Source of the DNA: Agarophyton chilense
Taxonomy: Eukaryota > Rhodophyta > Florideophyceae > Gracilariales > Gracilariaceae
Assembly (NCBI GenBank): GCA_030374765.1
Contig: JARGXX010000086.1
Coordinates: 186,001 to 250,000 of the forward strand
Direction of reading: 5' to 3'
DNA length: 64,000 bases
The notes under the pieces were generated by a model, which was given only the letters and a program-made list of their open reading frames with translations, had not been told where the DNA came from and did no database searches. Below, piece after piece: positions 9,563 to 19,635 of this stretch. Both the position numbers and the translations under genes were made by a program. Position 1 is the stretch's first letter. Every line of letters begins with the position of its first letter.

Positions 9563-11198
9563 GGCGTCCTCAGAGTTGAGGCTGACGACGCCCGAGGCGC
9601 CGATGCCTCGCTCCCCGGTGAAAATCCTGACAAGGAAGGACACCGCAGACGCGGACTCTAAACACCTCGGTGTTTTGCGTCGACCGTGGATACAGATTAG
9701 AAATAACCGGATCCCGGATAGAGTCTTGATAATGGCCAAGCGTAACTACAAGGTTTACGCTGACCTCGGTCTGCACACGCAGTTTATGGTGCGATATCTC
9801 ACTGTCCTGGATACAGGTGCTGGGCCGAACTTTGTTGTGGAATCGGTTTTACCCCCGCCATTGCGGTCACTCATCCGTTCTGAAACGGTACCCGACGTCT
9901 CAGACGCCAATAACAACCCATTGAAAACGGTTGGTGTGATCGACCTGGTCGTCAGGCTAGGGCGGATGGTGGTTAAACTAACTTTTATTGTGTGCCGCTC
10001 GCTGGCCGCGCCAGTTATACTGGGATGTGACTACTGCGACAGGTTTGTCGACGCCATCCGCCCACGCCTTAAGCAGGTGGAACTTGAGGACGGATCGACC
10101 GTCCCCATTGTTCGTCAACCGCCGAGGCGGGCATCGAGGAAACACGTTCCTCTACCTGCTGCGCAGGAACCCACACCGGCGAACCGGGATTCTACGAAGC
10201 TACGCGTTGCCTCGTCAGTCACCATACCCCCGGAGAGCCAGGTTATGGTTTCAGTCAATTCCCGTCAACAAGGTCTTCGGGTTGTTCAGCCCTTGCCCTC
10301 GTTGTACGAGAAATTTCAGTTAACCGTTGCGAACGGAATCTTGCAAGTCACGCCGAATTCCCCTTTCAGGGTGTTGGTTGCAAATCTGGGAAAGGCTCCC
10401 CAGACGCTGGCAAAGAACCAAGTCATTGGGTCTGTGACGCCGCACCCGCTCGCGATGCTCCCTACAAAGGTGACGGCTGCCGAAGTACTCGGAATAACTC
10501 CCTCTACCGAGGATGGTCTCCCGGTATCCGGTGCAGAAAGCCCCGGGAAGGCACAGCAGTTGGCGCTCGATAAAACCGTCAAGACGGATGCATTTCCGAC
10601 CTCGTCGGTTCCCACACCTGACACCAGGGCACAGCCTACGAGCTACGATAAGATAGACCCGATCAAGGCCCTCGAGGACCTGGACCTGAGTCATGTACAG
10701 GTCTCACACCGGGACCGCTTACGCGGAATGCTACGCGAGTTTACCACAATGTGGGACGGCTCACCGGGTGAGATCAATACAACCAAACATCGGATAGACT
10801 TGCTACCGGACGCACGTCCGGTTGCACAACCCCCTTACAGGGCGGGACCGAAAGCTCGGGAGGAGGAAGAATTTCAGGTGGACAAGATGCTCCGTGCTGG
10901 AGTCATCGAGCCCGCCCAATCTCCTTGGGCTTCACCGGTGGTGCTGGCCCTCAAGGCTGACGGCACGTGGCGGTTTTGCGTTGACTACCGCCGCCTCAAT
11001 GCCGTCACCGTGAGGGACACCTACCCGATTCCGCGCATGGACGAGTGTATAGACTCGCTCGGGGACGCTACCGTGTTTACGGCTCTGGATGCTAACTGGG
11101 GCTACTGGCAAGTCTCAGTCCGGGAAGAGGACCGAGAAAAACCGCGTTTGTTTGCCACTCGGGTTCCTATTGCTTCAAGCGGATGCCGTTTGGTTTAA
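9532..11198 (+). pseudogene. pol: Chromovirus A Pol: protease and N-terminal RT
   Basis: This frame is -1 to gag. An aspartic protease motif, LDTGAGPNFV (DTGAG at 9809-9823), is followed by a linker with a beta-rich 'PPESQVMVSV' segment. The RT fingers come next (HRIDLLPDARPVAQPPYRAG, then FCVDYRRLNAVTVRDTYPIPRMDECIDSLGD in pieces). The first catalytic aspartate region is FTALDANWGYWQV. The frame is lost in an A-run at about 11138-11143, where one base appears to be missing; the correct continuation is in the next frame from about 11143. The protein would be cleaved from Gag-Pol by its own protease. Confidence 0.9.
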
Positions 11199-12580
11199 CC
11201 AATGCACCGGTTACCTTTCAAAGGGCAATAGACATACTGATGTCGCGTTTCAAGTGGCGCACGTGCCTTGTCTACTTGGACGACATCATTGTCTTTTCCA
11301 GAAACCTGGACGATCACCTGACCCACGTGCGGGACGTGATGACCGTACTGCGAGACGCAGGAATAACCCTCAAGTTGAGGAAGTGCGAGTTCTTCACCGA
11401 CACGGTGAAGTATCTCGGGCACGTCATCCGTCCAGGACGGTTAATGATCGAACAATTTCGTATCAAGTCCCTCCGCGAGGCGAAGGAGCCCCGTACTCAA
11501 ACGGAGCTCCGATCCTTTTTAGGTCTGGTCAACGTCTATCGACGGTTTATACCGAGTTTCTCGGATATCGCCGCTCCGCTAAACGCGCTACTGCGGAAGG
11601 GCCAGCCACCAAAGCTTGCACCATTTACCACCGATCAGTCGGAATCTTTTCGCTCCTTGATTCAGGCAGTTACGAAAGCTCCCATCCTATCCTTGCCCAA
11701 ACCTGGGCTTCCTTACTCCATCGACAACGACGCCAGCGACCACCAGGTGGGCGGCGCACTGTTCCGAACCACCCCCGAGGGGGAACGCAAACCAATTGGC
11801 TATTGGTCCAGCACGCTGAACGTCCACGAGCGCAACTACTCGGTCTCCGAGAAGGAGTGCCTCGCAGTGGTCTGGGCGCTATCCTCTCTGCGCCCATACC
11901 TCATGGGCGTTCATTTCACCGTGTACACGGACCATGCCTCGTTGAGGTGGCTGCTGAACATCGCAGATCCTTCTGGCCGCTTAATGCGGTGGCGCCTCAG
12001 CTTAGCGGAATTCGACTTCGAGGTCGTCTACAAGAAGGGTGTCCAGAACACCCAAGCAGATGCCCTCTCTCGATTACCTACGACACGTGAAGCACTTGCC
12101 GACCCGGAGGTCGACGAGATCCCGTGCTTTACCTTGGAAGGGGAAACACCGACGGAGTCGGATTGGCCCGAAACCGCGGAAGACACCATGGAAATGGATG
12201 AGCTACTCGCAGCGCGCGAGAATGAAACACCCGTACCCGGGACCTTTGTACCCATCTCCACCGAGGAGATGATCCGAGAACAGTTCGGCGACCCGTTCTG
12301 CACGCGCATACGGGCCCGCCTAAACGGTGGAGAGGACCTCCCGTTCGAGGTAAACGACATCGGTTACCTCGTCCGGACGGTGGACCACCGATCCCAGATC
12401 GTGGTCCCCCACACCCTGCAAACCAGGGTGCTCCACCTCTTACACTACCCGACCCTCAGGGGACACTCCGGTGGGCGAAAACTTTATCTAACCCTGCGAA
12501 GGGACTTTTATTGGCCCGCTATGGCGGTTGATTGCTACGCTACGTGCAGTTCTGCACCCAATGCGCAAAGAACCGGGTGA
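11143..12580 (+). pseudogene. pol: Chromovirus A Pol: RT palm, RNase H, integrase zinc finger
   Basis: The RT continues with MPFGLTNAPVTFQRAIDIL and the catalytic YLDD (11273-11284). The thumb and linker follow (RTQTELRSFLGLVNVYRRFI). RNase H has YSIDNDASDHQVGG, SEKECLAVVWAL and YTDHASLRWL; the first aspartate motif is DNDAS instead of the usual DTDAS. After it comes KKGVQNTQADALSRL and the start of the integrase HHCC domain (LHYPTLRGHSGGRKLYLTLR). The frame is lost near 12530, within the zinc finger, by a net one-base change. Confidence 0.9.
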
Positions 12581-13045
12581 AACTCCGGAAGCACTCCAAA
12601 CGGATGAAGCTTTTCCCCGCAAGGGCGCCCCTCGAGTTTGTCGCAATCGACATTCTCGGGCCTCTACTCAAGACGCGCAAGGGAAACAAGTTCCTCTTGG
12701 TTATCACTGACCGCTTTTCGAAGCTGGTGCGCACCGTACCTCTACGGAAGATCACCGCTTTCACGGTTGCGAACGCCTTCGTTACGCACTGGGCGTTCGT
12801 TTATGGCCCTCCGATAGAGGTTCTATCCGATAACGGTAAGCAGTTCGCCTCTAAGTTCTTTCAGGACGTCTGCCGCATCCTCGACGTCAAGAACCTGCAC
12901 CTACCACCCGCAAACAAACGGGCAGGTGGAACGCTTCAACCGCACCCTACTCGCGTCGCTACGCTCCTACGTATCCGATCACCCAATGAAGTGGGACATT
13001 TATTCTGATGCTATCACCTACGCCTACAACACGCAGGTTCACCGG
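12532..13045 (+). pseudogene. pol: Chromovirus A integrase core, two frameshifts
   Basis: It resumes with FCTQCAK, the CxxC of the HHCC finger, then the DD(35)E core: EFVAIDILGPLLK (first Asp) and VLSDNGKQFASKFFQ (second Asp). Near 12905 a short deletion removes the segment before the glutamate block and shifts the frame; from 12926 the third catalytic block GQVERFNRTLLASL is read in another frame. A further shift at about 13040 leads into the integrase tail. Catalytic residues are present but not in one frame. Confidence 0.88.
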
Positions 13046-14855
13046 TCACCGGACAACCGGTCTGACTCCCTTCGAGCTTGTGCTCTCCAGGACACCCCCG
13101 CCAGTGGCGGTCGAACCCCAACACAGGGTCACCTCTTTCCCATCCGTGGGTCAATACCGCCTCAAGTGGAAGAAATGGCTTACCAAGCTCGTACCGGTCG
13201 CCCGGAAGTCCATGGAACGTGCCCAGGCCGCCTACAAGCGGGATTTTGATAACCGCTTACGCGGACCACTACCGGCACCGCCCAAGCCGGGAACCTACGT
13301 GTTAGTTCGCCGGGAGTACTACAACCCCCGGACCGACAAGCGTCACAAGCTCTCGCCTGTCGCCGAAGGTCCGTTCCGGGTCGTTTCCTCCCTCCCCGGC
13401 ACCGTTGTGGTGGACAAGAACGGCGACCACGAACGTCTTTCACAAGACCGCATCGTAGCCGCCCCACCGCTGCAGGCGGAAAACGCATCAGCCCCCGTCG
13501 AAACGGCCTCGGATACCACGGGTAGAACGGTGGCACCACGCCCCGCCGTGGTACCGCACCCCTCACGGGGTCTCTCCGATATAACGACTTTATCAGAACC
13601 ACCGGCAATGCCGGAAACACTTGGCCCTCGCGGCCAGCTACCCTTACGGGCGCCGCGCAGCGGTATTTATACCCGCCATGCGGTTAGCCCACCATCACCC
13701 GTCGCTCCGTCTAAGGAGGGGGAGGGGACCCGCTCAATCGCGGAAGCATCGCCGTCGCAACGGAAGTTTAACCGGACACCCCGGGCAAGGCCCCCGAGCG
13801 GGCATCCGGCATCGTCGCCAGACGCCACTCCGCTCCTGCGGGACGCGGCGGTCAACCCGACCGCCACGCAACCCCGCAAGGGGAACCAAGGCGCTCGAAG
13901 ACCCGAAGCCAGGAAGCGAGACCCTACGGACGCTCCGCATCGCGTGGAAGCAACTAAGGGCTCCCCGCACATTCGCGGTCGCACACCGAGCGTTTCGGTC
14001 GATACCGGTACTCCGGCGGGCGCTGCGCAAGCAGGTCTAGCGAGCCACTCCGTTGAGAACGGTACGAACCCCGTGGGGGAAAAGGGGCGCAACGACAAGT
14101 CGAAAACCGCCTCCCTTGCCGAACAATCGGAGCCAACCGTCCGCGACGGCCCGACCACCCGTCCTCAAGGTCACGTGACCCGGGCGGGAGATCGGACCAA
14201 TGGGCACCCGGCATCCCGGTCATTGGCTGACAGCCACCCCGCGGAGGCGGATCGCCGGGACGGTGAACCACTCACCGCCCGCGGCGCACCGCACAGCGGA
14301 AACTGCCCACCAATGGGAACGCCGCAGGCCGCAAATCAAGCAGAGGCCTCCGGCGAACCGTCACCAAGACGGAAGGACCCCCGCAAACTCGCGGTAAGGG
14401 CGGACTTCAGGGAAGCCCCTACCGCCCAGCGGAAACACAACCCGGCCGCGCCGGCAACTTCCGCGAAGCGGTACGGCAGCCCCGGCAACCCGGCAACTTC
14501 CGCAAAGCGGTACGGCAGCCCCGGCCTCCCGGCAACAACCGCAGAGTGGAATGACAAACCGGGTGACCCGGAACAGGCGACGACGAGCCCAGCACCACGC
14601 GGCGCTGAGGCTCGGGTCACCACCACCCGGCAAGGCCGGCAAGTTTACGTGCAGGAGTACGTCCTCGACCGAATCGTCGGACATAACTACGATGGGGACG
14701 GGGTGCTCCAGTACCGGACCCGCTGGTACGGATACGGGCCGGAGTGGGACACTCCGGAGCCCATCGAGCACCTCCTGCACTCTGCGGTAATGCGATACCA
14801 CCGCCTTGCGGGGACCGCACTCCCAGCCACGCTGGTAAACGCCCAAGAGGAATAA
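13046..14855 (+). pseudogene. pol: Chromovirus A integrase tail, long linker, chromodomain
   Basis: The integrase C-terminal domain (TPFELVLSRTPP, then GPFRVVSSLPGTVVV to about 13460) is followed by an unusually long linker of nearly 400 residues rich in Pro, Arg, Ala, Thr and Gly. A chromodomain ends the protein (about 14656-14800: VLDRIVGH, YRTRWYGYGPEWDTPEP). Its aromatic cage positions look mostly filled. In chromoviruses this module tethers integrase to histone marks. Element B has the same module with a linker of only about 90 residues, so the linker has expanded in A. The stop is TAA at 14853-14855. Confidence 0.88.
14451..14528 (+). repeat. 39-base coding tandem repeat in the integrase linker
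   Basis: Two near-perfect 39-base units (14451-14489 and 14490-14528) each encode PATSAKRYGSPG plus one residue. A third, diverged partial unit follows. This is direct evidence that the linker grew by in-frame duplication. Confidence 0.88.
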
Positions 14856-15188
14856 ACCGTGAACACGGAATGTAATGGCTGATGGCGCCACGCGCCATCT
14901 CCGTCCATGCCCCAACGCGGGGAAGGGAGCAACCGCTCACGCTATCTCAACTTCGTTGGTGGTCGTGCCAGTTACCAGGTCCGCGCGCGAAGCGCCCACC
15001 GTTAAACACGGAACTCCCAGCTAGGCTGGTTCCCTGCAACGCCGGAACCCCGGTAGAAGGCCGGTACCCCGGAAAGAAAGAAGCGGACTTGGGAAAGGGC
15101 GTCGGAAAGGCGACCCTCTTCTTTTTATTTCTCACTACTGGAAAGGGCGCCCTAGTGGCGCCGCCCTACATTCTACCGAAAGCTCAGG
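14856..15188. other. Spacer between pol and antisense gene in A
   Basis: The pol stop and the antisense-frame stop (15189) converge on this 333-base spacer. The only plus-strand frame (14882-15310) has no domain. A T-rich run at 15118-15132 could belong to a transcript end. No clear motif is seen. Confidence 0.5.
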
Positions 15189-16964
15189 TCATTCCTCCGC
15201 ACGAGGTGGACCCCCGCCCAGGCGGTTGGCTAAGGCATCCCGCATGGCGGCCACATCACACGAGATCTCGGAAGGGCGAAGCCCCACCTCCCGAAGGAAG
15301 CGCGCGATGACCTCGCCCCGTTCCGCGCCAGCGGCAGTTGCGGGCAGGCCCGCCACCGATGGAGTCGGATAGGAATCCGTTAGCACGGCATCAGCAGCCC
15401 CGGATGGAGCCGCACCACCGTATTCAACGGACTCCTCACCGGCCTCGCCGGACTCGTCACCCTCCATCGGAGCGTAACCCGGATCCTCCGGTTCGTTGTC
15501 GACCATCGGGTCACCATCCGCATAGTCGCGGTAATAGTCGCTCGAGTCGACATACCCTCGCGGGTGGTCGGCCGGGACTTCACGCGGCGCATGCCGGTTG
15601 GCTTCCGCTTCCTCGCGGCTGATCTCGTGGTAATCCCAGGGGTCGAAGTAGATGAAATCCCCCGCTATCGCGGTATTCCTCCCGAATCTGGGGCCAGACC
15701 CGCGACGCGGTTGAATGCGTTGGGAGTTCTCCAGCGGGACCTCATCCCACTGGACCCCCTCCACAAAGTCAAGGAGGCCCAGCATCTCTTCTTCGTTCGC
15801 CTCGCCCCCGAGGGGGATGCGCATGTCCAAACGACGGATCGCAGCCCGCACACGCGGTGGCACGTACCACAATCGGTATTGGTCGTAAGCCTCAGCAAGT
15901 ATAAAAGCCGCAGTGCGGACGGCCTATTCGCTTACCACGACGGACCACCACCCCGACTGGGGATCGTTCAAGAACGACGACCCTACATTGGTGAAGACTG
16001 GGGGCAGCTCAATGAAGCAACCCCAGCACGCCTCCAAGGAGGACCACCAGTCTGGGAGACTGACATACCGACCACGTCGGTGAGCAGGCGCGATGCGCTC
16101 AATCTCCGTGTTCTGGTACGGTACGAAATACCCGGTCAGGGCCCGCCAACGCCGCTCATCGCGGATGAAGTTCTGAAGGAAGTTCGAGCGCGACTGCCGC
16201 GGTTGGTAGCGGAACTCTGTCCAAAGAATCGGTCGTGCCCAGCAAAGGGCTTCTTGCCGAGCGATCGGTGTGCCCCTCCAAGCGAGGGTTTCCAATCCGT
16301 TAAGACGGTCACAGTACGACATTTCCCCGCGAGTGCGGTAAAGGTGGACGTCGAATTCGACCTTTGGCGGTATCGGGAACTCGAAAGGCGCCCGATGGTG
16401 TCTGAGATAGGCGATCCACACAAGCGCGGCCTGAGCCTTCGCAGAGGATTCACCGCGTCGGCGGAGTATGTGGTGTACCGGGATGGCGATGAGATTACGC
16501 CAATCCCAGGACATGGTCACCACGCCGGGCAGGTCGCCCGGGAGCATCTCCGAATTATCGGTGTAGGATTGGATCAAATCCTCGTCGCGGACAGCCAATG
16601 GGTGAAACCAAGGCGCATACCGCAAAATCGCGGAGCCATGCCGAGTTCTCGGATTGGCACCCACAAGGGCGTCGTAGGTCGGCCACTGCGGTGGGTTTGC
16701 CTGTCCGCGAAAGCGGGCGCCACTACGGCGGTCTTCGTACGCGAAGTTGGTAACATCCCCAGGGTGGGGCGCGGACCGGAAGCCGGTGGAACCGCAAAGG
16801 GCGGGAGTCGCGGATGTGTTATGACGGTCGGGGTTGGACATGGTGCGTGTTGGTGTGCTGTGGTTGGAATCGGATGCGGAGAGCGTGCGTGGGATCCTTG
16901 GTGAAGTTGTGTTGGTTTCCGGAGACCCGGTGTCGGACGCGCTCTTATCATGACGAGCTGCCAT
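15189..16964 (-). pseudogene. Antisense ORF of chromovirus A, conserved with B
   Basis: A single minus-strand frame runs from ATG 16964 to 15189 and is broken only by TAG at 15924-15926. The frame is also open upstream through the 3' LTR to 17138. It is Trp- and Pro-rich, with GFRSAPHPG, SWDWRNLIAIPVHHI, SLPDWWSSLEA and FDPWDYHEI blocks and an acidic, Asp/Glu/Gly-rich C-terminal third. No signal peptide, membrane helix or known domain is recognised. The same blocks occur in the same order in element B; there TGG (Trp) stands where A has TAG, so the stop is one transition. Antisense genes downstream of pol are known in Tat-lineage elements (Ogre, Grande), but I know of none in chromoviruses. 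Transcription would have to start in the 3' LTR. Function unknown. Confidence 0.72.
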
Positions 16965-16998
16965 GCCGACTTCCTCTTCGAGGTGTTCGCCCTGTCTT

Positions 16999-17011
16999 AA
17001 GGGGGGGGATA
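16999..17011 (+). other. Polypurine tract of chromovirus A
   Basis: AAGGGGGGGGATA sits directly before the TG of the 3' LTR, where plus-strand DNA synthesis would be primed. Confidence 0.88.
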
Positions 17012-17875
17012 TGAAGAGCAATGTCCTCCAGGGAGGTTTTTGGGGACTTAAGTTTTTTCCGGAGCCTCCGGCGTGCAACCTCGTTATGAGTAGGAGTAAT
17101 CCGTTTTCACGGCGATGGCCGGAACGCCGGTGATGCACCGGCGGGACCGGGTGCCATACACGTGGCCGCAGCGCCCGCGCGACACGTGGCCGCCAGATTG
17201 GCCCCTTTGTTAGACGGACATTTAGCTATTTAGGATAGACTTTATTAATTCTATTCTACGGTGACTACAGTACTTAGGCCGCCGGCCTCGCGGCCGCCGG
17301 TCCAGTAAAGTCTCCCCAACAAGGGTGATCTTGGTCTTCCAGATCTTGACTGTGGGTCGAACCGCCTGCGCGGATATACAACTCCTTACGGAGGGATTTC
17401 CCGTGGTGCACGGCTTCCCAACCCCCTTGGACGTTCAAGCAGCCTTCGTGTGTTGGGTATCTATTCCCACTTTCGTGGTTCCGCCCGTGTATACGGTTTG
17501 CTACACCCGGCAGTGCCGGCTATTCCCGAGTCCCCTCTTGCGACTCGTGGTCAACCTCGCCCTCTTGCCTCCGTTCCCATTTTCCTTCCCTTTTTCTCCC
17601 CTTCATTGGGCAATTCCAGCTCTTGCGGCTCGCACTGACACCTGTCGTGCTCGCCACTCTCGTGGGTTTTGCCTCCTCAGAGGATACGCAAGCACCGCTT
17701 CGGCGGATATTCTCGGCTTCTTTCAGCCTCCCTGTGCCCGTCGCGACGGTTCGGCTCCGGCTTACACCCGGCATTGCGCGCCGATCCCTGGGAGGGCTCT
17801 ACCGCGCCGGTTACCTCGTGAGAGGAAGATCCGGACGTCTTCGTAGGTTTTCCCCCTTGGGGGCGTTGTCCTACA
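17012..17875 (+). repeat. 3' LTR of chromovirus A
   Basis: It has the same length as the 5' LTR, with TG...CA ends and five C/T differences, and is followed by the TAATC duplication at 17876-17880. Confidence 0.95.
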
Positions 17876-17919
17876 TAATCTGCTGTCTGCGCTGTTGGAA
17901 ACGGATTCGCTGGAAGTGA

Positions 17920-18181
17920 ACCCATACCTCCTCAGCAAGAAGCCAACAAGCAAGAAATCGATATCGACCAACCCGCCTCCTGCTTCTGAAGAGTAACGAA
18001 GGTCCGGGTGAAGCCTGGTAGTGTCTGGGGCGGAGTTCCAGCGTAGTGGAGTGCTCGTGGTTTCGAAGAATTTTCATGTCTCGACATGTACGTGTCGCAA
18101 AGTTAAAGTACTTGAGGTGGGGTGAAGTTGGTGGAACCAGGAGGCGCAAGAATCGTGTTTGAAGCGCTTTATCGAATTAAA
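17920..18181. other. Non-coding part of the DNA transposon
   Basis: This lies between the end of the interrupted plus-strand frame (stop 17917-17919) and the transposase stop. No gene or motif is seen. Confidence 0.45.
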
Positions 18182-19162
18182 CTACTCATCGCTGCTTTCA
18201 GCCCGTTCCAGCTTTTCCTGGTATCGCTCCAGCGTCTGCAAGCCGTATCCACGTCTTCCGAAGCGCCATTTAGCTATCATCGCAGCTGTATTAAGCGGTG
18301 TAGGGAACAGACGTTTTTCCAGCGCCCACCTTTCGCGGAAGGCTTTTTGCTGATTGCCTATATACCCTATCCTCCACTCATTCACCATACTTTTCTTTCT
18401 TATGTTGCGGTTGTGTGCGCCCCGTAAGTGCCATCTGTTGCTCTCGTTGGCCTTGAAGGGCACCACCAAGTTCCCGTCATCAGCGAATCCCATGTCCACC
18501 ATACCGTGCTTCCCATCGGAGAGGCATACGTCGCGGTTTTGGTACATATCAGAGTCTACATAGAGCTTACGGTCGCTCTCTGCCTCCTTGTTCGTAATTT
18601 CTAGACGAATAAAGCGGCCGAGTAGGTAGCAATACACGAAAAAGGCAACGACGTGTTTGCGCTTGTATCCGTCGTATGCGCGTTCTTTTTCATGGTCGTC
18701 GCCGGGCCTGAATCTTTTTGCCTTGTTACCATCCACGAAAAACAAGTACTGCGGGAATCCGATTACGAGACTCTCCATCTCCTTCCGGAAATCTTCATCG
18801 GGCCAACGTATGAGAGGGGGGTCAACTGCACATATCGCCTTGAAGAGGCCGAAGAGAGCGTGGCGGAATTAGCATGAAACCGTACCACAAGACACGTCGA
18901 ACTTCAACGCGGCCTGGTCTACGCCAACACTGCCCTCGTTCGGGTCCCCTAGAACGAAGAGGAAGAGAAAGAGTATCTCTTCTGTCTGTAGTCTGCGCTT
19001 CCGATTTCGCCGCATGCTGTTTGCTTCATCGCTTAGCTCATGACTCACGTTCATGGGCTGTTTTAGTTCAGAGCGCACTTGATCCAGAAGGTCGTCAAAC
19101 TCCTCACGACTGAGGTGGATGATTTTATGAAAGAGACCTACGTCGGGATCGTCGTTTCTCAC
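18182..19162 (-). pseudogene. PIF/Harbinger-like DDE transposase, one stop
   Basis: One minus-strand frame is broken only by TAA at 18869-18871. The N-terminal part has a FHKIIHLSREEFDDLL helix and then a helix-turn-helix (LQTEEILFLFLFVLGDP, AALKFDVSCGTVS), as in DDE_4-type transposases. After the stop come IRWPDEDFRKEMESL and FFVDGNKAKRFRPGDD (first Asp), then YDGYKRKHVVAFFVY. MGFADDGNLVVPF holds the second Asp region and NEWRIGYIGNQQKAF the likely catalytic Glu. Length is about 327 residues, near normal for the family. The frame is open about 11 codons further upstream but lacks a clear ATG, so the 5' end or an intron is missing. The key residues remain, so decay is recent. Confidence 0.8.
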
Positions 19163-19198
19163 GCACGCATAGAACGCGCTGTGCTTGCGTCGCGCTTA

Positions 19199-19533
19199 TG
19201 TTGACCTTTCGTGGCCATCGGCAGTGTGTTCACGAGCAGGGCCTAAGAGGTCTTCGTCTGAAGTCGATACATCCTCCTGATTATGCATGCAGCGAGTGGC
19301 ATGAAGAAAGGATGAGTGGGCTAGAAGTTGGGCCGTGCGTGCTTAAACGGTTGCAGCATGCTGCATAAGCATCATGCCTATGATATCGTCGTCTTCCATG
19401 GTCTACGGTAGGTAAAAAATCTCGTGATTGGATTTGGTGTCTCGCGCATATTCCCTGAAACAACAGCATAAATTGCTAGCGAGCTGTTATTCTGGAATAC
19501 AAACAGCTGAAATACCGGCGTTACATTTACCAG
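19199..19533. other. Right subterminal region of the DNA transposon
   Basis: No gene is seen between the 5' side of the transposase and the right inverted repeat. This would hold the transposase promoter. Confidence 0.45.
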
Positions 19534-19556
19534 AATTTTTCTTCGTTAAAAACCTC
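19534..19556 (-). repeat. Right terminal inverted repeat of DNA transposon
   Basis: Its reverse complement matches 5384-5406 over 23 bp with two mismatches. It is followed at once by TAATA (19557-19561). Confidence 0.75.
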
Positions 19557-19635
19557 TAATATCCCTAATGCTCGCTAGGGGCGAAAAATCGCACCTAACA
19601 ATAAATGACGAAAACAAGTTTTTCCTCTTACTTAC

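Larger units (their letters stand above)
6442..17875 (+). mobile_element. Chromovirus A, complete Ty3/gypsy LTR retrotransposon
   Basis: An 11,434-bp element with 864-bp LTRs, TAATC duplications, a tRNA-type primer-binding site, gag with a CCHC knuckle, a pol ordered protease, RT, RNase H, integrase, chromodomain, then a long antisense frame and a polypurine tract. Pol order and the terminal chromodomain place it among chromoviruses (Metaviridae). The LTRs differ at only five sites that I find, all C/T, so the insertion is recent. Even so, gag has two in-frame stops and pol has at least four frameshifts. It is GC-rich and sits inside a DNA transposon. The body is long for a chromovirus (commonly 5-8 kb) because of an expanded integrase linker and the antisense gene. 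Confidence 0.95.
5384..19556 (-). mobile_element. PIF/Harbinger-like DNA transposon split by a chromovirus
   Basis: The ends are a 23-bp terminal inverted repeat (left 5384-5406, right 19534-19556) that begins GAGGTTTTTAAC and has two mismatches. TAATA directly flanks both ends (5379-5383 and 19557-19561). Removing the nested chromovirus A and one copy of its target duplication leaves about 2.7 kb, a normal size for PIF/Harbinger. Inside are a minus-strand DDE transposase (18182-19162) and a decayed plus-strand coding region (about 5730-6441). Two divergent or convergent genes, transposase plus a second protein, are typical of this superfamily. The family usually makes a 3-bp TWA duplication, so a 5-bp TAATA repeat is unusual and may be partly chance. 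Superfamily placement rests on the transposase. Confidence 0.72.

Noticed and set aside
14882..15310. Plus-strand 142-codon frame after A pol
   Set aside because: Pro/Arg-rich, partly antisense to the conserved minus-strand gene, no counterpart in B.
15564..16904. 446-codon plus-strand frame opposite the A antisense gene
   Set aside because: Only the minus-strand translation matches B in ordered blocks. The plus frame is taken as a by-product of GC-rich composition.
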